NCBI RefSeq assembly: GCF_003968755.1
Contig: NZ_RYDL01000012.1
Span: 34,178 to 98,177 of the forward strand
Origin: Flavobacterium sp. RSP15
GTDB taxonomy: Bacteria; Bacteroidota; Bacteroidia; Flavobacteriales; Flavobacteriaceae
Direction: 5' to 3'
Length of the DNA stretch: 64,000 nucleotides
Below are positions 35,589-44,069 of the stretch, piece by piece. The position numbers were made by a program, and so were the translations under genes. Positions within the stretch are counted from its first letter, which is position 1, and the number at the start of each line of letters is the position of its first letter. The notes beneath the pieces are model-generated. The model worked only from the letters and a program-made list of their open reading frames with translations. It made no database searches and had not been told where the DNA came from.

Positions 35589-36227
35589 AATGTTTTTTGC
35601 CTTTGCATTATTATCCGCAATAATACACGAAGTATCATACCCGCCAAACATTTTCATATAGCTTTTTATAGAGCTACCATAAGCGTCTCTAAAATTTCGT
35701 TTTCCTTTATTTTTAAAATATTTTTTTACAGAACCCGCTCCGCCAAGGTGAGCTGCCGCTAATATCCCGGATTCGGTAACGAATATTCCGTTTAATATAG
35801 TGCCTTCGTATTTTTCAATTTCTCTTTTCAGCTCCCATTTGTTTTTCGCCAGTAGCGCTAGAAATGCTTTTTCCTGTAATTCAGGGCTGTTCAAAAAGGC
35901 AGACCGATTATAGATTCCAACCGACTTAAGTGTCTCAATACCAAACTGATATTTTCCCATATATCCCAGGGAGTTCACTTTTTTGTATTTACTTTCGGAT
36001 TCTCTATATCCAATAGCTTCTTTAAAACCGATAAAGAAATTTCCAGTAAAAGGAATGTTTAGTTTGGTGTATTCATTTTGTTCTTCAGAAGGAAATAAGT
36101 AGTGCGCTCCCTCATCTTCATTAATAAGAAACCAAGGGCTGGTTTCTAGGTTAAACGGTTTAAAACCTGAGCTTAAAAAAACTGTAATCACAGTCATACC
36201 TGCGTAAAAAGACCACTTCTTAATCAT
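35586..36227 (-). CDS. Secreted lysozyme-like (SLT-fold) protein
   Basis: A 213-residue protein. The N-terminus has two Lys residues followed by a hydrophobic stretch (about 7-22), a probable export signal or anchor. The core IGFKEAIGYRESESKYKKVN (about residues 67-86) followed by LGYMGKYQFGIETLKSVG looks like the catalytic-Glu region of phage-type lysozymes and lytic transglycosylases, with the Glu in the ES/ESE segment. GILAAAHLGGAGSVKKYF near the end is also lysozyme-like. It likely cuts peptidoglycan in the periplasm. The stop codon lies within the terminal repeat of a MITE, so the native C-terminus may have been changed. Confidence 0.7.
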   Translation of the reverse strand: MIKKWSFYAGMTVITVFLSSGFKPFNLETSPWFLINEDEGAHYLFPSEEQNEYTKLNIPFTGNFFIGFKEAIGYRESESKYKKVNSLGYMGKYQFGIETLKSVGIYNRSAFLNSPELQEKAFLALLAKNKWELKREIEKYEGTILNGIFVTESGILAAAHLGGAGSVKKYFKNKGKRNFRDAYGSSIKSYMKMFGGYDTSCIIADNNAKAKNI

Positions 36228-36324
36228 AAATTGTTTTTCTTCAAAACGCTGTCCCGTTAAGAAATTTCTATGCGCAAAGATACAACAAAAATAATAATAC
36301 TGATAATCAAGTAGTTAAACTTTT

Positions 36325-37269
36325 CTAAAAATAAATGAAGTGGTATTTTATATCGTTAAAACGCACGAATTCAATTGTAGGTGCGGGAATTTTAACCGTG
36401 TTCAGAACGGAAAAAACAGTCTTTAAAAAATGGGACCGTGTCTTTATTTTCGTCAGATCAACATCAATACTCAAATAAAACTGTCGGAATCTTTGTGCAT
36501 TTGTAGTTGAAAAAGCGTTATTATCGCTATTTCCGGTCAGCATTCCTTCGGCTCCGTAACCCAAAGCTACATTTAGCCATTTTGGAATCTTGGAGCATTT
36601 TGCAAAAGAGTGTAAATTAACAGAAAGCCAATAGGTTTGACCATTATAGTCTTTTAAAATTTGCTCTGTAAAAGAACTGCCCAAAACTTCCGGTCTGTAA
36701 TTGGCATATTGGGTGGTATGAAAAGAGAATTTAGGGGTAATACGCTGTTCATTCCAGATCAATTCCTGAGAAATGTATAAAGCGGTTCCTGAAGCATTGG
36801 CAATTATATCACCATAGGAAGCACCCCACGCAGCCGAATATCCATCCAGAACCTCAACGGCGGTAAGAAATACAAAGCCCAGACCTGCTCCATATACCAG
36901 TTGCTTTTTTTTTGAAGCTCCACTCCACTGCAGCATTTGGGCACCAAGACGTCCCAGATGATACGAAGAAAATACATGCCCAGATTTGTCCATCTGCAGC
37001 CAATCAGTATTGTCATTTATAAAATGAAAATCAGATTTGGGATAATCAGCGTACCAAAGTTGGTTTAAACCGATCAGCGTTCCTGCGGTCAAAGCAGCTT
37101 CAGCAACAAACACCCCTTTTTGCTTTTTCCTATTCAAAGAATCGGAGGGTTTAAAGAAAGATTCGGCACGCTCTTGGGCAAATACAGTTTGGAAACCCAC
37201 TAAAAATAAATATAAAATCCCTTTTTTTAATCCCAAAACTATCTTTTTACGCCTTGGCTGTTGATCCAA
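36325..37269 (-). CDS. DUF2279 family membrane/envelope protein
   Basis: A 314-residue protein beginning with a basic stretch and a hydrophobic span ending FQTVFAQ, a plausible signal peptide (about 1-32). The conserved part carries LNQLWYADYPKSDFHFINDN, MDKSGHVFSSYHLGRL and GFVFLTAVEVLDGYSAAWGA, then SYGDIIANASG, which is the DUF2279 (YfiM-like) pattern of His and Asp residues in membrane helices. Its function is unknown; it is a predicted lipoprotein or membrane protein in other bacteria. The ATG used overlaps the mltG end by 31 bp; a TTG about 36 bp downstream would remove the overlap. Confidence 0.85.
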   Translation of the reverse strand: MDQQPRRKKIVLGLKKGILYLFLVGFQTVFAQERAESFFKPSDSLNRKKQKGVFVAEAALTAGTLIGLNQLWYADYPKSDFHFINDNTDWLQMDKSGHVFSSYHLGRLGAQMLQWSGASKKKQLVYGAGLGFVFLTAVEVLDGYSAAWGASYGDIIANASGTALYISQELIWNEQRITPKFSFHTTQYANYRPEVLGSSFTEQILKDYNGQTYWLSVNLHSFAKCSKIPKWLNVALGYGAEGMLTGNSDNNAFSTTNAQRFRQFYLSIDVDLTKIKTRSHFLKTVFSVLNTVKIPAPTIEFVRFNDIKYHFIYF

Positions 37270-38279
37270 TCCGAATATTTTTTGGCGTTTTTATTGTGTT
37301 CCGTTAATGTGGCAGCAAACTCATGGTATCCAAAACGTTCCACGCTGGCACAAAAATAAATAAAATTGTTTTTCTCAGGATCCAAAACCGCTTCCATGGC
37401 TGTAATATCAGGCATAGCGATAGGTCCAGGAGGCAGTCCTACGTTCATATAGGTATTATACGGATGTGCCTTTGTCAGATCTTTGTAGAAAACCCTTTTG
37501 ATAACCTGATCAAAATCGTTTGCTTTCTTCTTTATCGCAAATATTACCGTAGGATCTGCCTGCAATGGCATTCCCGTTCGCAACCGATTGAGATACACGC
37601 CGGCTATTCGTGGTCTCTCGTCTTTTTTTACGGATTCTTTGTGAACAATTGAAGCCAGAATAGTCGCTTCGATGGGTGTGAGTCCCTGTTTTTGCGCTTT
37701 GGCAACTCTTTCCTTGTTCCAAAAATTACGGTATTCCTTAATCATTTTATCACGGAATTTTTCAGCGGTAGTGTTCCAATAAATCTCATATGTATTTGGA
37801 ATAAACAGTACCAAAACAGTCTCTTTATTGAACCCGTTTTCTTTCAAGAAAATAGAATCTTTGAAGGAAGTCAGTAATGACAGGCTATCCGCTTCAATTT
37901 GTGAACCTACACGCCCGGCTAAATTCTCAATACGTTCCTGATTATTAAAAGCCAACTTTACTGCTGAATTAAGACGCAATGTTTTTACCAGTTCATAACT
38001 GTTCATTCCCTTTTTGAATAAAAAACGTCCCGGAATTACATTATCGGAATAGCCTCGTTTATTGGCCACCATCTCAAAACGATCCAAGTTTTCGACATAC
38101 GGAGCAATTATTTTTTTGACCTCTTCGTAATTGGAATCCGTTGGGACGTACACATACACTTCGTTCTCTGAGAATTTAGTGTTAGAAGAAAAAATTTGGC
38201 GCAAAATAACCAATCCGTATAGCATCAGTATTCCTATTAAAACAACAGCGGTAATGGTAATAATTTTCTTTAAATTCAT
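37239..38279 (-). CDS. mltG: Endolytic transglycosylase MltG
   Basis: A 346-residue inner-membrane protein with an N-terminal anchor (about residues 4-26) and a periplasmic YceG domain. It contains LFIPNTYEIYWNT (about 154-166), the catalytic region ILASIVHKESVKKDERPRIA with its conserved Glu (about 212-231), GVYLNRLRTGMPLQADPTV, and PYNTYMNVGLPPGPIAMP. MltG cuts nascent glycan strands and sets their length. The fit to the family is full length. DUF2279 overlaps its 3' end, suggesting co-transcription. Confidence 0.95.
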   Translation of the reverse strand: MNLKKIITITAVVLIGILMLYGLVILRQIFSSNTKFSENEVYVYVPTDSNYEEVKKIIAPYVENLDRFEMVANKRGYSDNVIPGRFLFKKGMNSYELVKTLRLNSAVKLAFNNQERIENLAGRVGSQIEADSLSLLTSFKDSIFLKENGFNKETVLVLFIPNTYEIYWNTTAEKFRDKMIKEYRNFWNKERVAKAQKQGLTPIEATILASIVHKESVKKDERPRIAGVYLNRLRTGMPLQADPTVIFAIKKKANDFDQVIKRVFYKDLTKAHPYNTYMNVGLPPGPIAMPDITAMEAVLDPEKNNFIYFCASVERFGYHEFAATLTEHNKNAKKYSDWINSQGVKR

Positions 38280-38352
38280 ATATGGTATTTTTATTGGAAA
38301 AGTAGTATTTTTAACTTTAGTTTGAAATTATGATGAATTAAAACTACATTTT

Positions 38353-38886
38353 TTAAAATTTAGTATTGATCAATTGAAAAACAGCTTCGTCTTTATAAAT
38401 ACCATTCACAAAAGTCCACTCTTTTTTGACGCCTGTCATTTTGAATCCAAATTTAGTAAAAAGTGCTTTACTAGCTTCATTTTCGGTTCCAATATTTGCA
38501 TATAACTGGTGTAAATTTAGATTATAAAAAGCATATTCAATTAATAATTCCAAAGCTTCGGAACCAATATTCTGTTTTCGATTTTTGCTTTTTTGAATGA
38601 CAATACCTACTCCCGCCCTGTTATTCTTTGGATCAAAATCAAATAAATCGATCAAACCCAGGGCCGGGAAATCCTGATCCTGACAAATAGCCAATCGCAA
38701 TTGCTTGGCTTCATAAATATCCTGATGGGCATTTTCTAAATATTGCTTGACTAAAAACCGGCTGAATGGCGTATGCGTATTGCTGACTTCCCAAATGCTC
38801 TGGTCGTTTTCTATGGCATATACAAATTCCAGATCATTGGGCTCTAATGCCCGAATGTAGATATTGTCTCCTTTTAATGTTTTCAT
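38353..38886 (-). CDS. GNAT N-acetyltransferase
   Basis: A 177-residue acetyl-CoA-dependent acetyltransferase of the RimJ/SpeG-like group. IYIRALEPNDLEFVYAIEND opens the fold. The region LIDLFDFDPKNNRAGVGIVI gives the central strands, and RKQNIGSEALELLIEYAFYN (about 115-134) is the acetyl-CoA pyrophosphate-binding loop in variant form. NLHQLYANIGTENEASKALF and KFGFKMTGVKKE end the domain. The substrate, a protein N-terminus, polyamine or other amine, is not predictable. The 46-bp leader is a run of AACCCAAAA-type repeats. Confidence 0.88.
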   Translation of the reverse strand: MKTLKGDNIYIRALEPNDLEFVYAIENDQSIWEVSNTHTPFSRFLVKQYLENAHQDIYEAKQLRLAICQDQDFPALGLIDLFDFDPKNNRAGVGIVIQKSKNRKQNIGSEALELLIEYAFYNLNLHQLYANIGTENEASKALFTKFGFKMTGVKKEWTFVNGIYKDEAVFQLINTKF

Positions 38887-38932
38887 TTAGGTTCTTGGTT
38901 TTGGGTTTTGGATTTTGGGTTTTAGGTTTTAG
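38887..38932. repeat. TTTTGGG leader repeat upstream of the GNAT gene
   Basis: The gap is almost entirely a run of GGTTTTGGGTTTTGGATTTT-like units (C-rich on the coding strand). A similar run sits directly before the permease gene at 45477-45506. Confidence 0.75.
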
Positions 38933-39736
38933 TTAAATCTCGATTGTTCCTTTAAACACAAACTCTGCTTGTCCCTTCAGAAAAACATTAGTGAATTTTC
39001 CTTCTCCTTTATCAAAAGAAACGACTAATTTTCCACCTTCTACATTTATATCGATCGAAGTAGCATTTGTTTTTCCAATAACGTTCATGGCAATTGCTAC
39101 TGCTGTTGCGCCTGTTCCGCAAGAAAGTGTTTCATCCTCTACGCCTCTTTCATACGTTCGCATAGAGAAAGTGGCATCGTCAATTTGTTTGACAAAATTG
39201 ATGTTACTTCCTGCTTTCCCGTACAAATCTCCATATCGAATAGCAGCTCCGTTTTCCTTGATATTGTAATTTTCCAGATCGTCTACCAGTTGTACATGAT
39301 GCGGCGATCCCGTATCTAGAAACACATGATCTGTACTGACTTTTACGGCATCAACATCAATCATTTGTAATGATACTAATCCGTCATCGCCAATTGTGGC
39401 GTGATGCAAACCATCTGTGGCTATGAAAGTAGCTTTATTCTCAATTACCTGCAGCTTTTTGGCGAAAGCCACTAAACAGCGTCCACCATTGCCACACATG
39501 GAACTTTGGTTTCCATCGGAATTGTAATAAACCATTTTGAAATCGGTGGTCGTTGCGAGATTCGAAGCAATCGTATCGTTTTCCAATAAAATAAGACCAT
39601 CGCCTCCTATTCCAAAACGTCTGTCGCACAAGTGCGCTATCAGTTGTGTATTCTCTTTTGGAAAAAAATTCGAACGATTATCAATCAGGACAAAATCATT
39701 TCCTGTTCCTTGGTATTTATAAAATTGTAGTTGCAT
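38933..39736 (-). CDS. dapF: Diaminopimelate epimerase
   Basis: A 267-residue enzyme that converts LL- to meso-diaminopimelate for lysine and peptidoglycan. The N-terminus FYKYQGTGNDFVLIDNRSN is typical. The first catalytic cysteine is in SSMCGNGGRCLVAFA (about residue 80), the second in LSCGTGATAVAIAMN (about 214). DTGSPHHVQLVDDLEN and RTYERGVEDETLSCG are also seen. Two half domains in tandem and a normal length make the call secure. A good -7 box lies about 22 nt before the start. Confidence 0.97.
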   Translation of the reverse strand: MQLQFYKYQGTGNDFVLIDNRSNFFPKENTQLIAHLCDRRFGIGGDGLILLENDTIASNLATTTDFKMVYYNSDGNQSSMCGNGGRCLVAFAKKLQVIENKATFIATDGLHHATIGDDGLVSLQMIDVDAVKVSTDHVFLDTGSPHHVQLVDDLENYNIKENGAAIRYGDLYGKAGSNINFVKQIDDATFSMRTYERGVEDETLSCGTGATAVAIAMNVIGKTNATSIDINVEGGKLVVSFDKGEGKFTNVFLKGQAEFVFKGTIEI

Positions 39737-39757
39737 TTTAATTTCTATTGTGTGCTA

Positions 39758-39765
39758 CAAAAGTA
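39758..39765 (-). promoter_or_regulatory. Probable -7 box of dapF
   Basis: TACTTTTG matches TAnnTTTG and is preceded, 19 nt upstream, by TTA in the position of the TTG -33 element. It sits in the divergent gap between dapF and the HtrA gene. Confidence 0.5.
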
Positions 39766-39961
39766 CGAACTATTAATGAAATGTTAATCATTGTTAAAGA
39801 GCGTTAAACTGTATTTTAGGACGCTATTTTATTTTTAATTTTACAAGTAAATATCTTAATAAACGAATTTAATTATGAAATTGCCATGACAGAAGCTGTC
39901 GCAAACACCAATGAAGATCTGGCGATGCCATATTCCTATAAAAAACAAATATTATCTACAT

Positions 39962-41362
39962 ATGAAAAAAATTTCAACTCTTTTTTTGGTTTCGTTGTTG
40001 AGTGGGGGAGTCACACTTGGCGCTTACAAATTATTATTTGATACCAATGGGTATTTTTCCAGTGAAAAAAATGCCTTGGTAACCGCTGCGTCTGATTCGT
40101 ATAAAACGAAAGTAGGACTGTCTCCCGAGATTCTTGATTTTACCGAGGCTGCAGAAAAAACAATTCATACCGTGGTACACGTAAAAAACGTCTCCCGCAG
40201 AACGATCACCAATCCCATTTTAGAATATTTTTATGGGTATAAAGGCGGACAATCCCAGGAACAAGTAGGAACGGGTTCCGGAGTAATCATTTCTGAGGAT
40301 GGTTATATAGTGACCAACAATCACGTCATCAAAGGCGCATCAGAAATTGAAATCACCTTAAACAACAAAAAATCATACATGGCAAAACTCATTGGAACCG
40401 ACTCTAAAATGGATATTGCTTTATTGAAAATTGATGCGAATGAAAAATTACCGTATACTGTTTTTGCCAATTCTGATTCGGTTAAAATTGGCGAATGGGT
40501 TTTGGCTGTCGGAAATCCGTATAATTTAACCTCTACGGTAACTGCCGGAATTGTTTCGGCGAAAGCCAGAGATTTAGACACCAGCGGGATCCAATCTTTC
40601 ATACAAACAGATGCTGCGGTAAACCCCGGAAACAGTGGTGGTGCCTTAGTAAACACGCGTGGTGAACTGATCGGAATCAACACGATGATTTCCTCCATGA
40701 CCGGTTCTTATGTAGGATATTCGTTTGCGGTTCCTTCGAATATTGCCCGAAAAATCATTGAGGATCTCATGGAATACGGGAATGTACAACGCGGAATTCT
40801 TGGGGTTGAAGGAGGCGAACTAAATAGCATGACTTCTAAAGAACTGGGAATCAACCAAACACAAGGCTTTTACATTAATAAAGTCACCAAAAATTCAGGA
40901 GCTGAAAAATCTGGACTTGAAAAAGGAGATGTCATCATCAAATTAGACGAACTAAAGGTGGCTACTTTTGCGGATCTTTCCGGATACATCAATACGAAAA
41001 GACCCAATGACAAAATACAGGTTACCTATATCAGAGATGGAAAAACAAGAGTGGTTCCTGTAGTGCTTAGCAAAAATGAATTTTTCAGCGCCGAGTTTAA
41101 AGGCATCGAATTAGAAAATATTGAGGCTGCTGACAAGCAGAAATTCAAAATCGATTATGGCGTGCGAATCAAATCAATAAGCAGCCAAAATCTGAAGCAA
41201 TACGAAGACGAGCTGGTGGGAAATATTATCTTGAGTATTGACAATGTCAAAGCTACGGATGTTGCAACGGTATCCCAACTTTTAAGTAAAAAAGAAGAAA
41301 ACCAAACCGTACGCATCGAAATGATTACTAAAAACGGAGAAGTCATGCGTGTAATTCTCTAA
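39962..41362 (+). CDS. HtrA/DegP-type periplasmic serine protease
   Basis: A 466-residue protease-chaperone from ATG at 39962 (MKKISTLFLVSLLSGGVTLG), which gives a proper signal or anchor; the upstream ATG only adds a charged leader. The trypsin-like domain holds H121 (IVTNNHVI), D151 (SKMDIALLK) and S225 (VNPGNSGGALVN). A first PDZ domain follows at about 275-365 (GFYINKVTKNSGAEKSGL), and a second, weaker one at about 375-466. Such enzymes degrade or refold misfolded envelope proteins under stress. The gene is divergent from dapF. Confidence 0.95.
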   Translation: MKKISTLFLVSLLSGGVTLGAYKLLFDTNGYFSSEKNALVTAASDSYKTKVGLSPEILDFTEAAEKTIHTVVHVKNVSRRTITNPILEYFYGYKGGQSQEQVGTGSGVIISEDGYIVTNNHVIKGASEIEITLNNKKSYMAKLIGTDSKMDIALLKIDANEKLPYTVFANSDSVKIGEWVLAVGNPYNLTSTVTAGIVSAKARDLDTSGIQSFIQTDAAVNPGNSGGALVNTRGELIGINTMISSMTGSYVGYSFAVPSNIARKIIEDLMEYGNVQRGILGVEGGELNSMTSKELGINQTQGFYINKVTKNSGAEKSGLEKGDVIIKLDELKVATFADLSGYINTKRPNDKIQVTYIRDGKTRVVPVVLSKNEFFSAEFKGIELENIEAADKQKFKIDYGVRIKSISSQNLKQYEDELVGNIILSIDNVKATDVATVSQLLSKKEENQTVRIEMITKNGEVMRVIL

Positions 41363-41384
41363 CGCATTCCTGTTTTAAAAAAAC

Positions 41385-41417
41385 CAAAGCTATCTTGATA
41401 TTTCAGGGTGGCTTTTT
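41385..41417 (+). terminator. Terminator of the HtrA gene
   Basis: AAAGCTA pairs with TGGCTTT (one wobble) across a 16-nt loop and runs into TTTTTT, about 25 nt after the stop. Confidence 0.65.
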
Positions 41418-41466
41418 TATTTTTAAAATAAATCCAAAAATAGCTTACGAAATCGATTGAAATCGG

Positions 41467-41474
41467 TATTTTTG
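41467..41474 (+). promoter_or_regulatory. Candidate -7 box of the GAPDH gene
   Basis: TATTTTTG matches TAnnTTTG, 49 nt before the start codon. A clear -33 TTG at 19 nt is not present. Confidence 0.4.
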
Positions 41475-41522
41475 CGCCAAATTTTAAAAAATACAATCCT
41501 TTATTTTCATTAAATTTTCAAC

Positions 41523-42971
41523 ATGGCAACTACAACTTTATACGAAAAGGAAGTTTCTTTTCAAGCCGACAGGCGACGTGCAGGAGTAAAACTGATTAAA
41601 ATTATCAGCGATTTATGGTATGATAAATCCATTGAGATGGTTTTATTTAGAAACCCGCTAATCGACAGGAATGTCAGTGATATTATCAACCTGCATGAAT
41701 ATGCGGCTGAATTTGTAGGCAAACCCATTTCAGTATTTGATTCGGTTAAAATTGCAAAAGCGATTTTAGAATTGAATCTACCGCCTGCAAAATTAGACAT
41801 TGGAAAACTGACGTACGAATATGGTTTAGAAGAAGATACATATCCTGACGCCAAGTATTTTGTCATTGACAAATTAAAAAATGCCAAAAATTCAGAGGAG
41901 ATTCAACCAAAAGATGTGGTGCTGTATGGTTTTGGTCGCATCGGTCGTTTATTAGCCAGAGAATTAATGTCGAAAACTGGAAAAGGAAGTCAATTGCGAT
42001 TGCGCGCTATTGTGACACGCGATAAAAATGATGCAACCACACTAGAAAAAAGAGCTTCTTTATTGCGTTACGATTCTATTCATGGTGATTTTCAAGGTTC
42101 GGTTACTGCTGATCCTGAAAACAATGCTTTGATTATCAACGGAACCACCGTACACATTATAACGGCAAACGGACCTGAAGAAATTGATTATACGCTTTTT
42201 GGAATTGATAATGCTTTGGTTATTGACAACACGGGTGCTTTCACCACACACGAAGCACTAAGCCGCCATTTGGTTTCCAAAGGTGTGGAAAAAGTATTGC
42301 TTACCGCTCCCGGAAAAGGAGTTCCTAATATTGTTCATGGCGTAAACCACAACGAATACAACCCGGATGAAATCAATATTTTTTCGGCTGCATCGTGCAC
42401 TACGAACGCTATCACGCCAATCTTGAAAGCTGTTGAGGATACTTTGGGCGTTGTCAAAGGACATCTGGAGACCATCCATGCGTACACAAACGACCAGAAT
42501 CTTGTGGACAACATGCACAAAAAATACCGTCGTGGAAGAGCAGCCGCTTTGAATATGGTGATTACCGAAACGGGTGCCGGAAGTGCTGTTGCAAAAGCAT
42601 TGCCTTCATTAGAGGGAAAATTAACGTCGAATGCCATTCGGGTGCCGGTTCCTAATGGCTCTTTGGTCATCTTGAATCTGGAGGTATCCAGAGAAACATC
42701 ACTGTTAGAAATCAATGCGATTATGAAAAAATATGCATTGGAAGGCGAATTGGTCGAGCAAATCAAATATTCGTTGAACAACGAATTGGTTTCTTCGGAT
42801 ATCGTAGGAACATCAGCTCCTGCCATTTATGACAGCAATGCCACTATTGTTTCAAAAGACGGAAAAAATATTGTGTTGTACATTTGGTACGACAACGAAT
42901 ACGGATACAGCCATCAAGTCATTAGACTAGCTAAATACATTGCCAAAGTAAGGCGTTTTACGTATTACTAG
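41523..42971 (+). CDS. Glyceraldehyde-3-phosphate dehydrogenase, long form
   Basis: A 482-residue GAPDH, about 140 residues longer than the glycolytic type. The first 125 or so residues are a helical extension (LIKIISDLWYDKSIEMVLFR). The Rossmann start VVLYGFGRIGRLLARELM comes at about 128-145. The catalytic cysteine is in FSAASCTTNAITPILKAVED with the partner His in HAYTNDQNL, and IWYDNEYGYSHQVI closes the domain. This extended form is the usual one in many Bacteroidota, so the extension is not unusual for the group. It converts glyceraldehyde-3-phosphate and NAD(P) to 1,3-bisphosphoglycerate or the reverse. A strong terminator follows. Confidence 0.94.
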   Translation: MATTTLYEKEVSFQADRRRAGVKLIKIISDLWYDKSIEMVLFRNPLIDRNVSDIINLHEYAAEFVGKPISVFDSVKIAKAILELNLPPAKLDIGKLTYEYGLEEDTYPDAKYFVIDKLKNAKNSEEIQPKDVVLYGFGRIGRLLARELMSKTGKGSQLRLRAIVTRDKNDATTLEKRASLLRYDSIHGDFQGSVTADPENNALIINGTTVHIITANGPEEIDYTLFGIDNALVIDNTGAFTTHEALSRHLVSKGVEKVLLTAPGKGVPNIVHGVNHNEYNPDEINIFSAASCTTNAITPILKAVEDTLGVVKGHLETIHAYTNDQNLVDNMHKKYRRGRAAALNMVITETGAGSAVAKALPSLEGKLTSNAIRVPVPNGSLVILNLEVSRETSLLEINAIMKKYALEGELVEQIKYSLNNELVSSDIVGTSAPAIYDSNATIVSKDGKNIVLYIWYDNEYGYSHQVIRLAKYIAKVRRFTYY

Positions 42972-43077
42972 CCTGCCGTTTACAGGTTGTGGATTTGCGG
43001 TTGTAATTTTTTTTTTTTTAGTTTTAGTCCCTTAGTTTTAAATTTGGAACGACCGCAACCCGACCTGAATTCAATAG

Positions 43078-43116
43078 AAAATCCGTCCCGTTAGGAAAAA
43101 CGAGACGGATTTTTTT
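43078..43116 (+). terminator. Strong terminator of the GAPDH gene
   Basis: AAAATCCGTC pairs perfectly with GACGGATTTT (10 bp), extended by CGTT/AACG after a single mismatch, and is followed by a T-run. Confidence 0.85.
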
Positions 43117-43124
43117 GTTCCTAT

Positions 43125-43975
43125 TACACCGAATTGGCACGCTGATGACGCGGATTTTTTATGTGTGTTACTGTTATTACTGTGTTGAATTGGCACGCAG
43201 ATGACACGGATTTTAGCGGATTTTTTATGTGTGTTAATTTGTCATTATTGTGTTGAATTGGCACGCAGATGATACGGATTTTAGCGGATTTTTTATGTGT
43301 GTTAATTTGTCATTACTGTGTTGAATTGGCACGCAGATGACACGGATTTTAGCGGATTTTTTATGTGTGTTAATTTGTTATTACTGTGTTGAATTGGCAC
43401 GCAGATAACACGAATTTTAGCAGATTTTTTATGTGTGTTAATTTGTCATTACTGTGTTGAATTGGCACGCAGATGACACGAATTTTAGCAGATTTTTTAT
43501 GTGTGTTAATTTGTCATTACTGTGTTGAATTGGCACGCAGATGACGCAGATTTTAGCGGATTTTTTATTTGTGTTAATTTGTTATTACTGTGTTGAATTA
43601 GCACGCAGATGACACGGATTTTAGCGGATTTTTTATGTGTGTTAATTTGTTATTACTGTGTTGAATTGGCACGCAGATGACACGGATTTTAGCGGATTTT
43701 TTATGTGTGTTACTGTCATTACTGTGTTGAATTGGCACGCTGATGACGCGGATTTTAGCGGATTTTTTATGTGTGTTAATTTGTCATTACTGTGTTGAAT
43801 TGGGACGCAGATGACGCGGATTTTAGCGAATTTTTTATGTGTGTTAATTTGTTATTACTGTGTTGAATTGGCACGCAAATGACACGGATTTTAGCGGATT
43901 TTTTATGTGTGTTAATTTGTCATTACTGTGTTGAATTGGCACGCAGATGACACGGATTAAGCTGATTTTCACTGA
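43125..43975. repeat. 68-bp tandem array, 13 copies
   Basis: Units begin with GAATTGGCACGCAGATGAC, followed by ACGGATTTTAGCGGATTTTT, ATGTGTGTTAATTTG and a TCATTACTGTGTT end. The word GCACGC (GGACGC once) recurs at 43137, 43193, 43261, 43329, 43397, 43465, 43533, 43601, 43669, 43735, 43803, 43871 and 43939, giving a period of 68 bp apart from one 56-bp and one 66-bp step. Units differ by few bases, so the array is young or homogenised. No frame or spacer structure is seen. Confidence 0.97.
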
Positions 43976-44069
43976 TTTTAAAATAGTCAAACTTAAAAAT
44001 CAATATATCATTCCTCCTACCATGCACTAAAAACCACTTACTATTCACTTTTCACTTCTCACTAAAAAA

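Noticed and set aside
41523..41900. The long N-terminal extension of GAPDH as a gene fusion
   Set aside because: The extended form is usual in Bacteroidota and no separate domain could be recognised in it.
43125..43975. CRISPR array
   Set aside because: The repeats are contiguous 68-bp units without unique spacers, and no cas gene is nearby.
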